Origin: Portunus trituberculatus
Taxonomy: Eukaryota > Arthropoda > Malacostraca > Decapoda > Portunidae
NCBI RefSeq assembly: GCF_017591435.1
Contig: NW_025541371.1
Span: 260,337-324,336, forward strand
Length of the DNA stretch: 64,000 nt
Reading direction: 5' to 3'
Numbering within the stretch: the first letter of the stretch is position 1; each line of letters starts with the position of its first letter. Below are positions 11,831 through 22,839 of the stretch, one piece after another. A program made the position numbers and the translations under genes. The notes beneath the pieces are model-generated. The model saw only the letters and a program-made list of their open reading frames with translations, was not told the DNA's origin and searched no databases.

Positions 11831-12324
11831 ACACCAGCCCACCTTGCGCTGACAGAGGGAAAGTTGTAATTACGGATCTAAAAAAAAAAAACACCTGTTA
11901 GCCCATAAGAAATCGTCAGCCATGGGAAAAGTTTCTTTTTGAGGTAAGATTTGAAAGTTGTGGTCAAAGTGAAGATTTTTCTGAAGGAGGAAGAGTCCAA
12001 GGAGGAGGCAGAGCAGTAGAGCCGCTATTTCCCCGTCTTCATATCAACACTTACTTCCCAGGACCAGGCAGTCACAGTGAGTCTGCGGTGCCGGGAAGAG
12101 CTACAGAGAAGTTGCTAGTTTTTACTTCCTTCTTTGAACTTAACACAAACACGGAGTGAGGACCGAGGTCTCTGGATGCTGAATCGAAGCCACGTCTAAG
12201 TTTAACCGCATTTCGACGTTACAAGAAGCTGGCCCTAATTACCTCTTTATAGTCTCGCGCCTCCATTCCCAGGCATTGTCCTCCCAAGTACGTCACATCA
12301 TCCAGCCTACAGTAAAAATTCTGC
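11831..12324. other. Intergenic, no feature recognised
   Basis: Mixed-composition sequence; no gene, RNA or repeat end recognised. Confidence 0.4.
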
Positions 12325-12421
12325 TTTTGGCTCATCAAACGTGTCATTAGACCAAACACTCTGATGGACTTTAAGCAGAGATTAGACAAATATGCGAACG
12401 AGGAGGGGTACGTGGAATGGA
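12325..12421 (+). pseudogene. Short LINE-like C-terminal fragment
   Basis: A frame reading KRVIRPNTLMDFKQRLDKY (to about 12396) resembles the very end of CR1/jockey-like ORF2 proteins, where a valine/asparagine-rich stretch precedes FK.RLDK. It is followed by a short continuation and then non-coding sequence. The piece is too short for family assignment. Confidence 0.4.
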
Positions 12422-12522
12422 TCAGGACGAATGGTGTGTGTGTGTGTACGCGAGCGTTCGTGTATGTGCATGTGTAATGATAATGATATTTTGGTTTTAT
12501 TTGAATGGCAGCTTACAGCTGA

Positions 12523-12615
12523 ATCTTTTACATATTATTGTACTTATACATATACTTATATATTAGCACACATTCATACATCTCAATTAAGTACACAATC
12601 TTATAGTGGCATCTG
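12523..12615 (+). repeat. 93-bp direct repeat, copy 1
   Basis: From ATCTTTTACATATTATTG to TAGTGGCATCTG this is the same as 13890-13982 apart from one T/C difference that I can see. Downstream sequence continues here (ACATTCCGATGCGCGG), whereas the other copy stops at an assembly gap. Probably part of a dispersed repeat 3' end. Confidence 0.9.
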
Positions 12616-13047
12616 ACATTCCGATGCGCGGCTGCTAGATAGCGCTAGATTTAAGCCTAGTGATCAAGGCCCGGGGTGGTCAGGCAACCCGGTGTGTAAT
12701 ATTGTTTATTGGGAGTTTGTTTCTCCTACCCAGGAGCGGGGCACAGCTTCTGACTTACATCAGGTACTTAATTTAATCACTACAAGGTGCACAAGGGCCA
12801 TACGCATGAATAGAGGCCTTTCCCGAATGACTTCTGACGTGTGTGTGTGTGTGGGTGTGTATCATCTGTAAGGTGTGTTTGCTCTTCTTTTTAACTGTTT
12901 GGCTGGTAAGGTCTCTCAGTTAGGTGATTTTATTGTCTCTAAGTATGCCATGATCATAATGGCAACATATAATTTAATTTTGATGATACTCAGCGCAGGC
13001 TGAATACGGTTAGCCACCTTGCTACATCTCACATCTTTAATATGTTA
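12616..13047. other. Intergenic, possible repeat 3' end
   Basis: Contains GGCCCGGGGTGG and a CAGGAGCGGGGCAC segment that look transposon-like but that I cannot assign, and a short GT repeat at 12839-12860. No coding signature. Confidence 0.35.
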
Positions 13048-13083
13048 AGTTTATTATTTATTTATTTATTTATTTATTTATTA
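13048..13083. repeat. (TTTA)n microsatellite
   Basis: About nine TTTA units. Confidence 0.93.
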
Positions 13084-13375
13084 TTATTCTTTTTACCTAA
13101 TTGAAATTCAATTGATAGTTATGGATGATTTCGCCTACCAACATGCAGTGCAACGAATGGGCCTCTCATGGGGTCATTCCCTCACTGGCCGTCACCCACG
13201 TGTTCTTCACAGCCCAGAGAAAAAATTACAACATGAATAAGTACTCTCCGGGCCAGGGGAAACGTCTATATAAAAGAAAAAAATCGTGATTTGACTTATC
13301 TCAAAGGTGGTGTGAAAAGAAAAGTCGAAACATAAACAAATAGATTATAAAAGAATTATGAATTACTTAAAATCA

Positions 13376-13378
<3 letters not shown>

Positions 13379-13418
<40 letters not shown>
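13379..13418. repeat. (GA)n microsatellite
   Basis: About 38 bp of GA repeat. Confidence 0.96.
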
Positions 13419-13421
<3 letters not shown>

Positions 13422-13454
13422 GAAGGGTCGCCTATCCTTTCCATCGAAGTGTTA

Positions 13455-13692
13455 AGACGATAATTGGTCCTGATGAAACATGGCAACTCAGCTCACGGGG
13501 AATTTCGGCACCCAGCAAATGCCAAAACGCTCTTTCGAAAATTTAGGCTAGTTTCACACGAACGATTTTCACCGGTGTAGCACATGCCGCACGGTTTAGG
13601 CATTACGTTGACTCCAACGATAATTGGTCCTGTTGACACATGGCAACACAGCTCATGGGGAATTCCGGTACCCAGCAAATGCCAAAACGGTA
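13455..13692. repeat. Duplicated ~78-bp segment, 161-bp spacing
   Basis: GATAATTGGTCCTG...CAGCAAATGCCAAAACG occurs at 13455-13533 and again at 13616-13692 with scattered substitutions. The 80-bp spacer includes GGCTAGTTTCACACGAACGA, which resembles the terminal repeat of a small DNA transposon. The second copy is directly joined to the SINE at 13689. Confidence 0.75.
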
Positions 13693-13890
13693 GGTCAGTG
13701 GTTAGAGCTCTGGCTTCACAAACCAGAGGACCGGGGTTCGATTCCCCGGCCGGGTGGAGATATTTAGGTGTGTCTCCTTTCACGTGTAGCCCCTGTTCAC
13801 CTAGCAGTGAGTAGGTACGGGATGTAAATCGGGGAGTTGTGACCTTGTCTCGGTGTGTGACGTGTGCCTGGTCTCAGGCCTATCCAAAGA
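13689..13890 (+). mobile_element. tRNA-derived SINE, second head type (copy 4, 3' truncated)
   Basis: The head GGTAGGTCAGTGGTTAGAGC, anticodon-loop TTCACAA and B box GGGGTTCGATTCCCC match the minus-strand SINE at 8050-8334. The body continues with GTTCACCTAGCAGTGAGTAG, ATGTAAATCGGGGAGTTGTG and TGGTCTCAGGCCTATC. It stops at CCAAAGATC, where it is fused to the 93-bp direct repeat; the last third of the body (GAGCTC...CGACCG) is missing. Confidence 0.85.
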
Positions 13891-13982
13891 TCTTTTACAT
13901 ATTATTGTACTTATACATATACTTATATATTAGCACACATTCATACATCTCAATTAAGTACACAATCCTATAGTGGCATCTG
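13890..13982 (+). repeat. 93-bp direct repeat, copy 2, at gap edge
   Basis: Near-identical to 12523-12615. It begins at the truncated SINE and ends exactly where the run of Ns begins. Confidence 0.9.
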
Positions 13983-14482
13983 NNNNNNNNNNNNNNNNNN
14001 NNNNNNNNNNNNNNNNNNNNNNNNNNNNNNNNNNNNNNNNNNNNNNNNNNNNNNNNNNNNNNNNNNNNNNNNNNNNNNNNNNNNNNNNNNNNNNNNNNNN
14101 NNNNNNNNNNNNNNNNNNNNNNNNNNNNNNNNNNNNNNNNNNNNNNNNNNNNNNNNNNNNNNNNNNNNNNNNNNNNNNNNNNNNNNNNNNNNNNNNNNNN
14201 NNNNNNNNNNNNNNNNNNNNNNNNNNNNNNNNNNNNNNNNNNNNNNNNNNNNNNNNNNNNNNNNNNNNNNNNNNNNNNNNNNNNNNNNNNNNNNNNNNNN
14301 NNNNNNNNNNNNNNNNNNNNNNNNNNNNNNNNNNNNNNNNNNNNNNNNNNNNNNNNNNNNNNNNNNNNNNNNNNNNNNNNNNNNNNNNNNNNNNNNNNNN
14401 NNNNNNNNNNNNNNNNNNNNNNNNNNNNNNNNNNNNNNNNNNNNNNNNNNNNNNNNNNNNNNNNNNNNNNNNNNNNNNNNNN
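13983..14482. other. Assembly gap, 500 N
   Basis: Exactly 500 Ns, the same length as the second gap, so this is a nominal scaffold gap rather than a measured distance. It separates unique/TE sequence from the satellite domain, so the true left edge of the array is unknown. Confidence 1.
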
Positions 14483-17400
14483 GTGTTATTTTGGTGTATT
14501 CCAGCGTTTTATGCACCAAAACTCAGAATGCAGGCAAAACATACTATTTGTCTAAAGAACTGATATATGTCAAAAATGGGTTATTTTCGTGTATTACAGC
14601 GTTTTGCGCCCCAAAACTTAGAAATGCATCCAGAACACAATATTTGTCTAAGGAACTGATATAAGTAAAAAAACGGCTTATTTTGTAGTATTCCAGCATT
14701 TTATTTACGAAAGTCAGAAATGCAGGTAAAACACTATGTTTGTTAAAACGTCTTATTTATATGCTCTTTAAGGTGTGTTATGGAAAAAAACTATATCGAT
14801 TGAAAATTTTTCTTATTTGTCATTTTACATTGTTTTGCTTCAAAACGTTTAAAATTGATAAAAACAAACTAGTATAAAGAATTCAAAGTAAAATGAACAA
14901 AAAAGGTGTATTTTAGTAGTTTTTAGCTTTTTTCCACTAGAACACAAAAATGATAACAAAACACACAATATGTCAAAGGAACTGAAATATCTCAAAATGC
15001 GTTATTTTGGTGTATTCCAGCGTTTTATGTACGAAAACTCTGAAAAGCATGCAAAACACACTATTTGTCTAAGGAATTGAAATATGTCAAAAATGAGTTA
15101 TTTTGGTGTATTCCAGAGTTTAATGCCAGAAAACTCAGAATTGCAGGCAAAACACAGTATTTGTCTAAGGAACTTAAATATGTCAAAAAGGTGTTGTTTT
15201 GGTGTATTCCAGCGTTTTATGCACCAAAACTCAGAATGCAGGAAAACACACTATTTGTTTAAGGAAGTGAAATATGTCAAAATGGGTTATTTTGATGTAT
15301 TCCAGCGTTTTATGCACCAAAACTCAGAATGCATCCAAAACACACTTTTTGTCTAAGGAACTGAAATATGTCAAAAAACTGGTTATTTTGTAGTACTCCA
15401 GCAAATTATTTACGAATCTCAGAAATGCAGGTAAAACACTATATTTGTTAAAACGTCTTATTCATGTGTTTTTAAGGTGTTTTATGGAAAAAACTATCTC
15501 GATTGAAAATTGTGCTTATTCGTCATTTTACATTATTTTGCTTCAAAACGATAAAATTGATAAAAACAAGCTAGTATAGAGAATCCAAAGTAAAATTAAA
15601 TCCAAAGTAAAATTTATAAAAACGTGTAATTTAATCAGTTTTAGCTGTTTTCCACCAAAACACAGAAATGCTACGAAAACACACTATTTGTCTAAGGAAC
15701 TGAAATATGTAAAAAATGGGTTATTTAGGTGTATTCCAGCGTTTTATGCAACAAAACTCAGAATTGCAGGCAAAACACACTATTTGTCTAAGGAAGTGAA
15801 ATATGTGAAAAAGGGGTTATTTTGGTGTATTCCAGCGTTTTATGTAACAAAACTCAGAATTGCAGGCAAAACACACTATTTGTCTAAGGAAGTGAAATAT
15901 GTCAAAAGGGTTATTTTGGTGTATTCCAGCGTTTTATGTACCAAAACTCAGAATTGCAGGGAAAACACACTATTTGTTTAAGGAAGTGAAATATGTCAAA
16001 AGGGGTTATTTTGATGTATTCCAGCGTTTTATGAACCAAAACTCAGAAATGCAGGGAAAACACAATATTTGTCTAAGGAAGTGAAATATGTCAAAAAAGG
16101 GGTTATTTTGATGTATTCCAGCGTTTTATGCACCAAACTCAGAAATGCAGGCAAAACACTATATTTGTTAAAACGTCTTATTTATGTGTTTTTAAGGTGT
16201 TTTATGAAAAAAACTATCTCGATTGAAAATTGTTCTTATTCGTCATTTTACATTGTTTTGCTTCAAAACGTTTAAAATTGATAAAAACAAGCTAGTATAA
16301 AGAATCCAAAGTAAAATTTAAGAAAAACGTGTATTTTAATCAGTTTTAGCTGTTTTCCACTAGAACACAGAAATGCTACGAAAACACACTATTTGTCTAA
16401 GGAACTGAAATATGTAAAAATGGGTTATTTTGGTGTATTCCAGCGTTTTATGCAACAAAACTCAGAATTGCAGGCAAAACACACTATTTGTCTAAGGAAG
16501 TGAAATATGTGAAAAATGGGTTATTTTGGTGTATTCCAGCGTTTTATGTAACAAAACTCAGAATTGCAGGCAAAACACACTATTTGTCTAAGGAAGTGAA
16601 ATATGTCAAAAGGGTTATTTTGGTGTATTCCAGCGTTTTATGCACCAAAACTCAGAATGCAGGAAAACACACTATTTGTCTAAAGAACTGAAATATGTCA
16701 AAATGGGTTATTTTGGTGTATTCCAGCGTTTTATGAACCAAAACTCAGAAATGCAGGCAAAACACAATATTTGTCTAAGGAACTGAAATATGTCAAAAAG
16801 GGTTATTTTGTAGTATTCCAGCATTTTATTTACGAAAGTCAGAAATGCAGGTAAAACACTATGTTTGTTAAAACGTCTTATTTATGTGCTCTTTAAGGGT
16901 GTCCAGCGTTTTATGAACAAAACTCAGAATTCAAAACACAAGGAAGTGAAATATGTCAAAAGTGGGTTATTTTAATGTATTCTAGCGTTTTATGCACCAA
17001 ACTCATAAATGCAGGCAAAACACTATATTTGTTAAAACGTCTTATTCATGTGTTTTTAAGGTGTTTTATGAAAAAAAACTATCTCGATTGAAAATTGTTC
17101 TTATTCGTCATTTTACATTATTTTGCTTCAAAACGATAAAATTGATAAAAACAAGCTAGTATAGAGAATCCAAAGTAAAATTAAAAAAACGTGTAATTTT
17201 ATCAGTTTTAGCTTTTTCCACCAAAACACAGAAATGCTAACAAAACACACTATTTGTCTAAGGAACTGAAATATGTAAAAAATGGGTTATTTTGGTGTAT
17301 TCCAGCGTTTTATGCAACAAAACTCAGAATTGCAGGCAAAACACACTATTTGTCTAAGGAAGTGAAATATGTGAAAAATGGGTTATTTTGGTGTATTCCA

Positions 17401-20400
17401 GCGTTTTATGTAACAAAACTCAGAATTGCAGGCAAAACACACTATTTGTCTAAGGAAGTGAAATATGTCAAAAGGTGTTATTTTGGTGTATTCCAGCGTT
17501 TTATGCAACAAAACTCAGAAATGCAGGAAAACACACTATTTGTCTAAGGAAGTGAAATATGTCAAAATGGGTTATTTTGATGTATTCCAGCGTTTTATGC
17601 CCCAAAACTCAGAAATGCATTTGTCTAAGAACTGAAATATATCAAAACACACTATGTAACGAGAAGTTGTAAGGAAGTGAAATATGTCAAAAAGGGTTAT
17701 TTTGATGTATTCAAGCGTTTTATGAACCAAAACTCAGAATAGGCAAAACACAAAATATGTCAAAAAGTTATTTTAGTGTATTCTAGCGTTTTATGCACCA
17801 AACTCAGAAATGCAGGTAAAACACTATATTTGTTAAAACGTCTTATTCATGTGTTTTTAAGGTGTTTTATGAAAAAAACTATCTCGATTGAAAATTTTTC
17901 TTATTCGTCATTTTACATTGTTTTGCTTCAAAACGTTTAAAATTGATAAAAACAAGCTAGTATAGAGAATCCAAAGTAAAATTAACAAAACGTGGTAATT
18001 TGATCAGTTTTTAGCTTTTTTCCACCAAAACACAGAAATGCTACGAAAACACACTATTTGTCTAAGGAACTGAAATATGTCAAAATGGGTTATTTTGGTG
18101 TATTCCAGCGTTTTATGCAACAAAACTCTGAATTGCAGGCAAAACACACTATTTGTCTAAGGAAGTGAAATATGTGAAAAAGGAGTTATTTTGGTGTATT
18201 CCAGCGTTTTATGTAACAAAACTCAGAATTGCAGGCAAAACACAGTATTTGTCTAAGGAAGTGAAATATGTCAAAAGGTGTTATTTTGGTGTATTCCAGC
18301 GTTTTATGCACCAAAACTCAGAATGCAGGCAAAACACACTATTTGTCTAAATAATTGAAATATGTCAAAAATGGGTTAAATTGGTTTATTACAGTGTTTT
18401 GCGAACCAAAACTCAGAAACCCATCCGAAACACACTATTTGTCTAAGGAAGTGAAATATGTCAAAACGGGTTATTTTGTAGTATTCCAGCATTATATTTA
18501 CGAAACTCGGAAATGCAGGTAAAACACTATGTTTGTTAAAACGTCTTATTTATATGTCTTTTAAGGTGTGTTATGGGAAAAAAAACTATCTCGATTGAAA
18601 ATTTTTCTTATTTGTCATTTTACATTGTTTTGCTTCAAAACGTTTAAAATTGATAAAAATAAGCTAGTATAAAGAATCCAAAGGAAAATTAACAAAAACG
18701 TGGTATTTTAGTAGTTTTTAGCTTTTTCCACTAGAACACAGAAATGCTAACAAACACACTATTTGTCAAAGGAACTGAAATATCTCAAAATGCGTTATTT
18801 TGGTGTATTCCAGCGTTTTATGCACGAAAACTCTGAAAAGCAGGTAAAACACACTATTTGTCTAAGGAACTTAAAATGTAAAAATGAGTTATTTTGGTGT
18901 ATTCCAGAGTTTTATGCCACAAAACTCAGAATTGCAGGAAAACACACTATTTGTCTAAGGAACTTAAATATGTCAAAAAGGTGTTATTTTGGTGTATTCC
19001 AGCGTTTTATGCACCAAAACTCAGAATGCAGGGAAAACACACTATTTGTCTAAAGAACTGAAATATGTCAAAATGGGTTATTTTGGTGTATTACAGCGGT
19101 TTGCGTCCCAAAACTCAGAAATGCATCCAAAACACACTATTTGTCTAAGGAACTGAAATATATAAAAAAACGGGTTATTTTGTAGTATTCCAGCATTTTA
19201 TTTACGAAAGTCAGAAATGCAAGTAAAACACTATGTTTGTTAAAACGTCTTATTTATGTGCTTTTTAAGGTGTGTTATGGAAAAAAACTATCTCATTTGT
19301 CATTTTACATTGTTTTGCTTCAAATTAGCTAGTTATTTTGTAGTATTCCAGCATTTTATTTACCAAAGTCAGAAATGCAGATAAAACTGTATGTTTGTTA
19401 AACCGTCTTATTTATGTGCTTCTTAAGGTGTGTTAATGAAAAAAACTATCTCGATAGAAAATTTTTCTTATTTGTCATTTTACATTGTTTTGCTTCAAAA
19501 CGTTTAAAATTGATAAAAACAAGCTAGTATAAAGAATCCAAAGTAAAATTTACAAAAACGTGGTATTTTAGTAGTTTTAGCTTTTTTCCAGTAGAAGACA
19601 GATATGCTACCAAAACACACTATTTGTCAAATGAACTGAAATATCTTAAAATGCGTTATTTTGGTGTATTCCATCGTTTTGTGCACGAAAACTCTGAAAA
19701 GCATGTAAAACACACTATTTGTCTAAGGAACTGAAATATGTGTCAAAAATGAGTTATTTTGGTGTATTCCAGAGTTTTATGCCACAAAACTCAGAATTGC
19801 AGGAAAACACACTATTTGTCTAAGGAACTGAAATATGTCAAAAAGTGTTATTTTGGTGTATTCCAGCGTTTTATGCACCAAAACTCAGAATGCAGGAAAA
19901 CACACTATTTGTCTAAAGAACTGAAATATGTCAAAATGGGTTATTTTGGTGTATTACAGCGTTTTATGCCCCAAAACTCAGAAATGCATCCAAAACACAA
20001 TATTTGTCTAAGGAACTGAAATATGTCAAAAACGGGTTATTTTGTAGTATTCCAGCATTTTATTTACGAAAGTCAGAAATGCAGGTAAAACACTATGTTT
20101 GTTAAAACGTCTTATTTATGTGTTTTAAGGTGTGTTATGGAAAAAAACTATCTCGATTGAAAATTGTTCTTATTTGTCATTTTACATTGTTTTGCTTCAA
20201 AACGATAAAATTGATGAAAACAAGCTAGTATAAAGAATCCAAAGTAAAATGAAAAAAAACGTGTAAATTAATAGTTTTAGCTGTTTTGCTTCAAAACGTT
20301 TAAAATTGATACCAAAACAAAACACAGGAAATGAAATATATCAAAACGTGGTATTTTAGTACAGCTTTTCCAGTGATCAAAGGACACTGAAATATGTAAA

Positions 20401-20634
20401 AATGGGTTATTTTGGTGTATTCCAGCGTTTTATGCAACAAAACTCAGAATTGCAGGCAAAACACACTATTTGTCTAAGGAACTGAAATATGTGAAAAATG
20501 GTTATTTTGGTGTATTCCAGCGTTTTATGTAACAAAACTCAGAATTGCAGGCAAAACACACTATTTGTCTAAGGAACTGAAATATGTCAAAAGGTGTTAT
20601 TTTGGTGTATTCCAGCGTTTTATGCACCAAAACG
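14483..20634 (+). repeat. Satellite block I, + orientation, variant HOR
   Basis: Tandem monomers of about 95 bp recognised by GGTTATTTTGGTGTATTCC, CCAAAACTCAGAA and AAAACACACTATTTGTCTAA. The diverged F/G segment (CTATCTCGATTGAAAATT and ACAAGCTAGTATA words) recurs roughly every 700-850 bp. Many monomers here use a GGAAGTGAAATATGTGAAAA form with TATGTAACAAAACTC, which is rare in the later blocks, so this is a different HOR variety. Unit order is irregular, with partial copies near 16900-17000 and 17600-17760. Strand is assigned arbitrarily from the GGTTATTTTGG reading. Confidence 0.95.
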
Positions 20635-21565
20635 GTGAAAACTCAATGGACGCAAAACCATTTAAAAAACGAAAATTTTTTTATTATTTTTTTATAAAAC
20701 CATGAACGCTTATAAAATGATATGCAAAATTTAACTTAAAAAATCCGTGCTGTAATGGTTAAAAAATGGTTAGTTATTGCCTGTTTTTAAAACCCAAAAT
20801 CCATAAATTATTAAAAAGAAATATTTGTTAAGCAGTTTCGTCAATCTGGCCATGCGTCTTCCCAACTCAAATGCTGATTGTCTAATGTCATCCGGCACTG
20901 GAAAACAGTAAGCCCGTACGCCCTTTAGGAAATTAATTCAGGTGCTGGCAGTGAAAACACCCAGAGATTAAAATTTGGTTAGTGTACAATGCCGCAAATA
21001 AAAAACTTTGGACTGGGTTAAAATTTAATTTTGGTATTTTTTTTTTTTTTGGCGAATTACGTCGTCAAATGGGAATCGTTATAACAAGTCTTTAAAGAAC
21101 TGCTTGTGACAAAAAAGGGGCGATTGCTTTTTTTCAAAACCACCGTCTGGTAATATCGTAAAAACCATGAAATGCACAAATTTTGCTAAGTATGTTAAAA
21201 ACATCATTATTTTCCGGTAACGAGTTTTACGATCAGGTACATGCCGTTAATTATGTTGCAAAAAAATTGACGATTTGGGTTAATGCAAATCAGTCGTTTG
21301 AACTATTTTATAAACTCAATTAGCAAAATTAGTGAAAACTATAAAAAAATGAATTTATGTTGACCCAAATCTGCACCCATGGCTGAAATACAAAAAATGT
21401 TAAAATAGGGAAGCGATATTTTTACCAAATCAGGTAAAATGTATATTTTTTTAAAGATATTGTTGGGTTTTCTTTGTCGTTGAAAATTTAATTAAGTTAA
21501 TTGCTTTTTAAAACGAAGTATAAAACAAACAGGAAATGTAAAAAATAAAGATCAATTTATGTTTT
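20635..21565. other. Non-satellite island of unknown origin
   Basis: The monomer breaks off after CCAAAACGG and about 930 bp follow that match neither the satellite nor the transposons here. It is AT-rich with long A and T runs. Short readable frames exist on both strands: a 43-codon + frame (21192-21323, starting MLKTSLFSGNEFYDQV) and a 56-codon minus frame near 20920-20770 containing VPDDIRQSAFELGRRMARL. I recognise neither. Neighbouring satellite is heavily deleted, so the frames may be broken by poor consensus. It could be an old insertion, a misassembled read, or foreign sequence. Confidence 0.5.
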
Positions 21566-22339
21566 TCACCAAAACTCAGAATGCAAAACAAACTATTTGT
21601 CAAAGAACTGAAATTCAAAATGGTTATTTTGGTTATTACAGCGTTTTTTAAAACTCGAAATGCATCCAAAACACACTATTTGTCTAAGGAACTGAAATAT
21701 GTCAAAAAAAGGTTATTTTGTGTATTCCAACTTTTTACAAAATCAGAAATGCAGGAAAACACTATGTTTTTAAAACGTCTTATTTATGTGTTTTAAGGGT
21801 GTTATGGAAAAAAACCGATTGAAAATTATTCTATTCGTTTTATACATTGTTTTTTTAAAACTATAAAATTGATGAAAACAACTAATAAGAATCCAAAGTA
21901 AAATTAAAAAAGGGTATTTTAGTGTTTTAGCTTTTTCCACAAACCAGAAATAAAAACACTATTTGTCAAAGGAACTGAAATATTAAAAGGGTTATTTTGG
22001 TGTATTCCAGCGTTTTATCGAAAACTCAAATGCAGGTAAAAAACTATTTGTTATGAAAAAAACTTTCTCGATTGAAAATTATTCTTTTCGTTATTTACAT
22101 TGTTTTGCTTTGTTAAAAATTGATGAAAAAAGCTGGTATAGATAATCCAAAGTAAAATTAACAAAAACGTGGTATTTTAGTAGGTTTAGCTTTTTCCACT
22201 AGAACAAAATGTTAATAAAACACTATTTTCAAAGGAACTGAAATATCTAAAATGGGTTATTTTGGTGTATTCCAGCGTTTTATGCAAAAACTCTGAAATG
22301 CAGGTAAAACACACTATTTGTCTAAGAACTGAAATATGT
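21566..22339 (+). repeat. Degraded or low-quality satellite next to gap
   Basis: Satellite monomers and F/G segments are recognisable but riddled with small deletions. For example, the CAGCGTTTTGCGCCCC region is reduced to CAGCGTTTTTT, and several AAAACACAC starts lose bases. The deletion density is far above any other part of the array and it leads straight into a gap, which suggests unpolished consensus. Confidence 0.85.
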
Positions 22340-22839
22340 NNNNNNNNNNNNNNNNNNNNNNNNNNNNNNNNNNNNNNNNNNNNNNNNNNNNNNNNNNNNN
22401 NNNNNNNNNNNNNNNNNNNNNNNNNNNNNNNNNNNNNNNNNNNNNNNNNNNNNNNNNNNNNNNNNNNNNNNNNNNNNNNNNNNNNNNNNNNNNNNNNNNN
22501 NNNNNNNNNNNNNNNNNNNNNNNNNNNNNNNNNNNNNNNNNNNNNNNNNNNNNNNNNNNNNNNNNNNNNNNNNNNNNNNNNNNNNNNNNNNNNNNNNNNN
22601 NNNNNNNNNNNNNNNNNNNNNNNNNNNNNNNNNNNNNNNNNNNNNNNNNNNNNNNNNNNNNNNNNNNNNNNNNNNNNNNNNNNNNNNNNNNNNNNNNNNN
22701 NNNNNNNNNNNNNNNNNNNNNNNNNNNNNNNNNNNNNNNNNNNNNNNNNNNNNNNNNNNNNNNNNNNNNNNNNNNNNNNNNNNNNNNNNNNNNNNNNNNN
22801 NNNNNNNNNNNNNNNNNNNNNNNNNNNNNNNNNNNNNNN
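22340..22839. other. Assembly gap, 500 N
   Basis: Exactly 500 Ns within the satellite; nominal size. Satellite of the same orientation lies on both sides, so the real length of missing array is unknown. Confidence 1.

Noticed and set aside
11579..11842. Lys/Glu-rich minus-strand protein
   Set aside because: Encoded by a polypyrimidine tract; composition alone explains it.
13973..14664. Long frames across the runs of N (also 22186-23172)
   Set aside because: Unknown bases have no stops; these are artefacts of the gaps.
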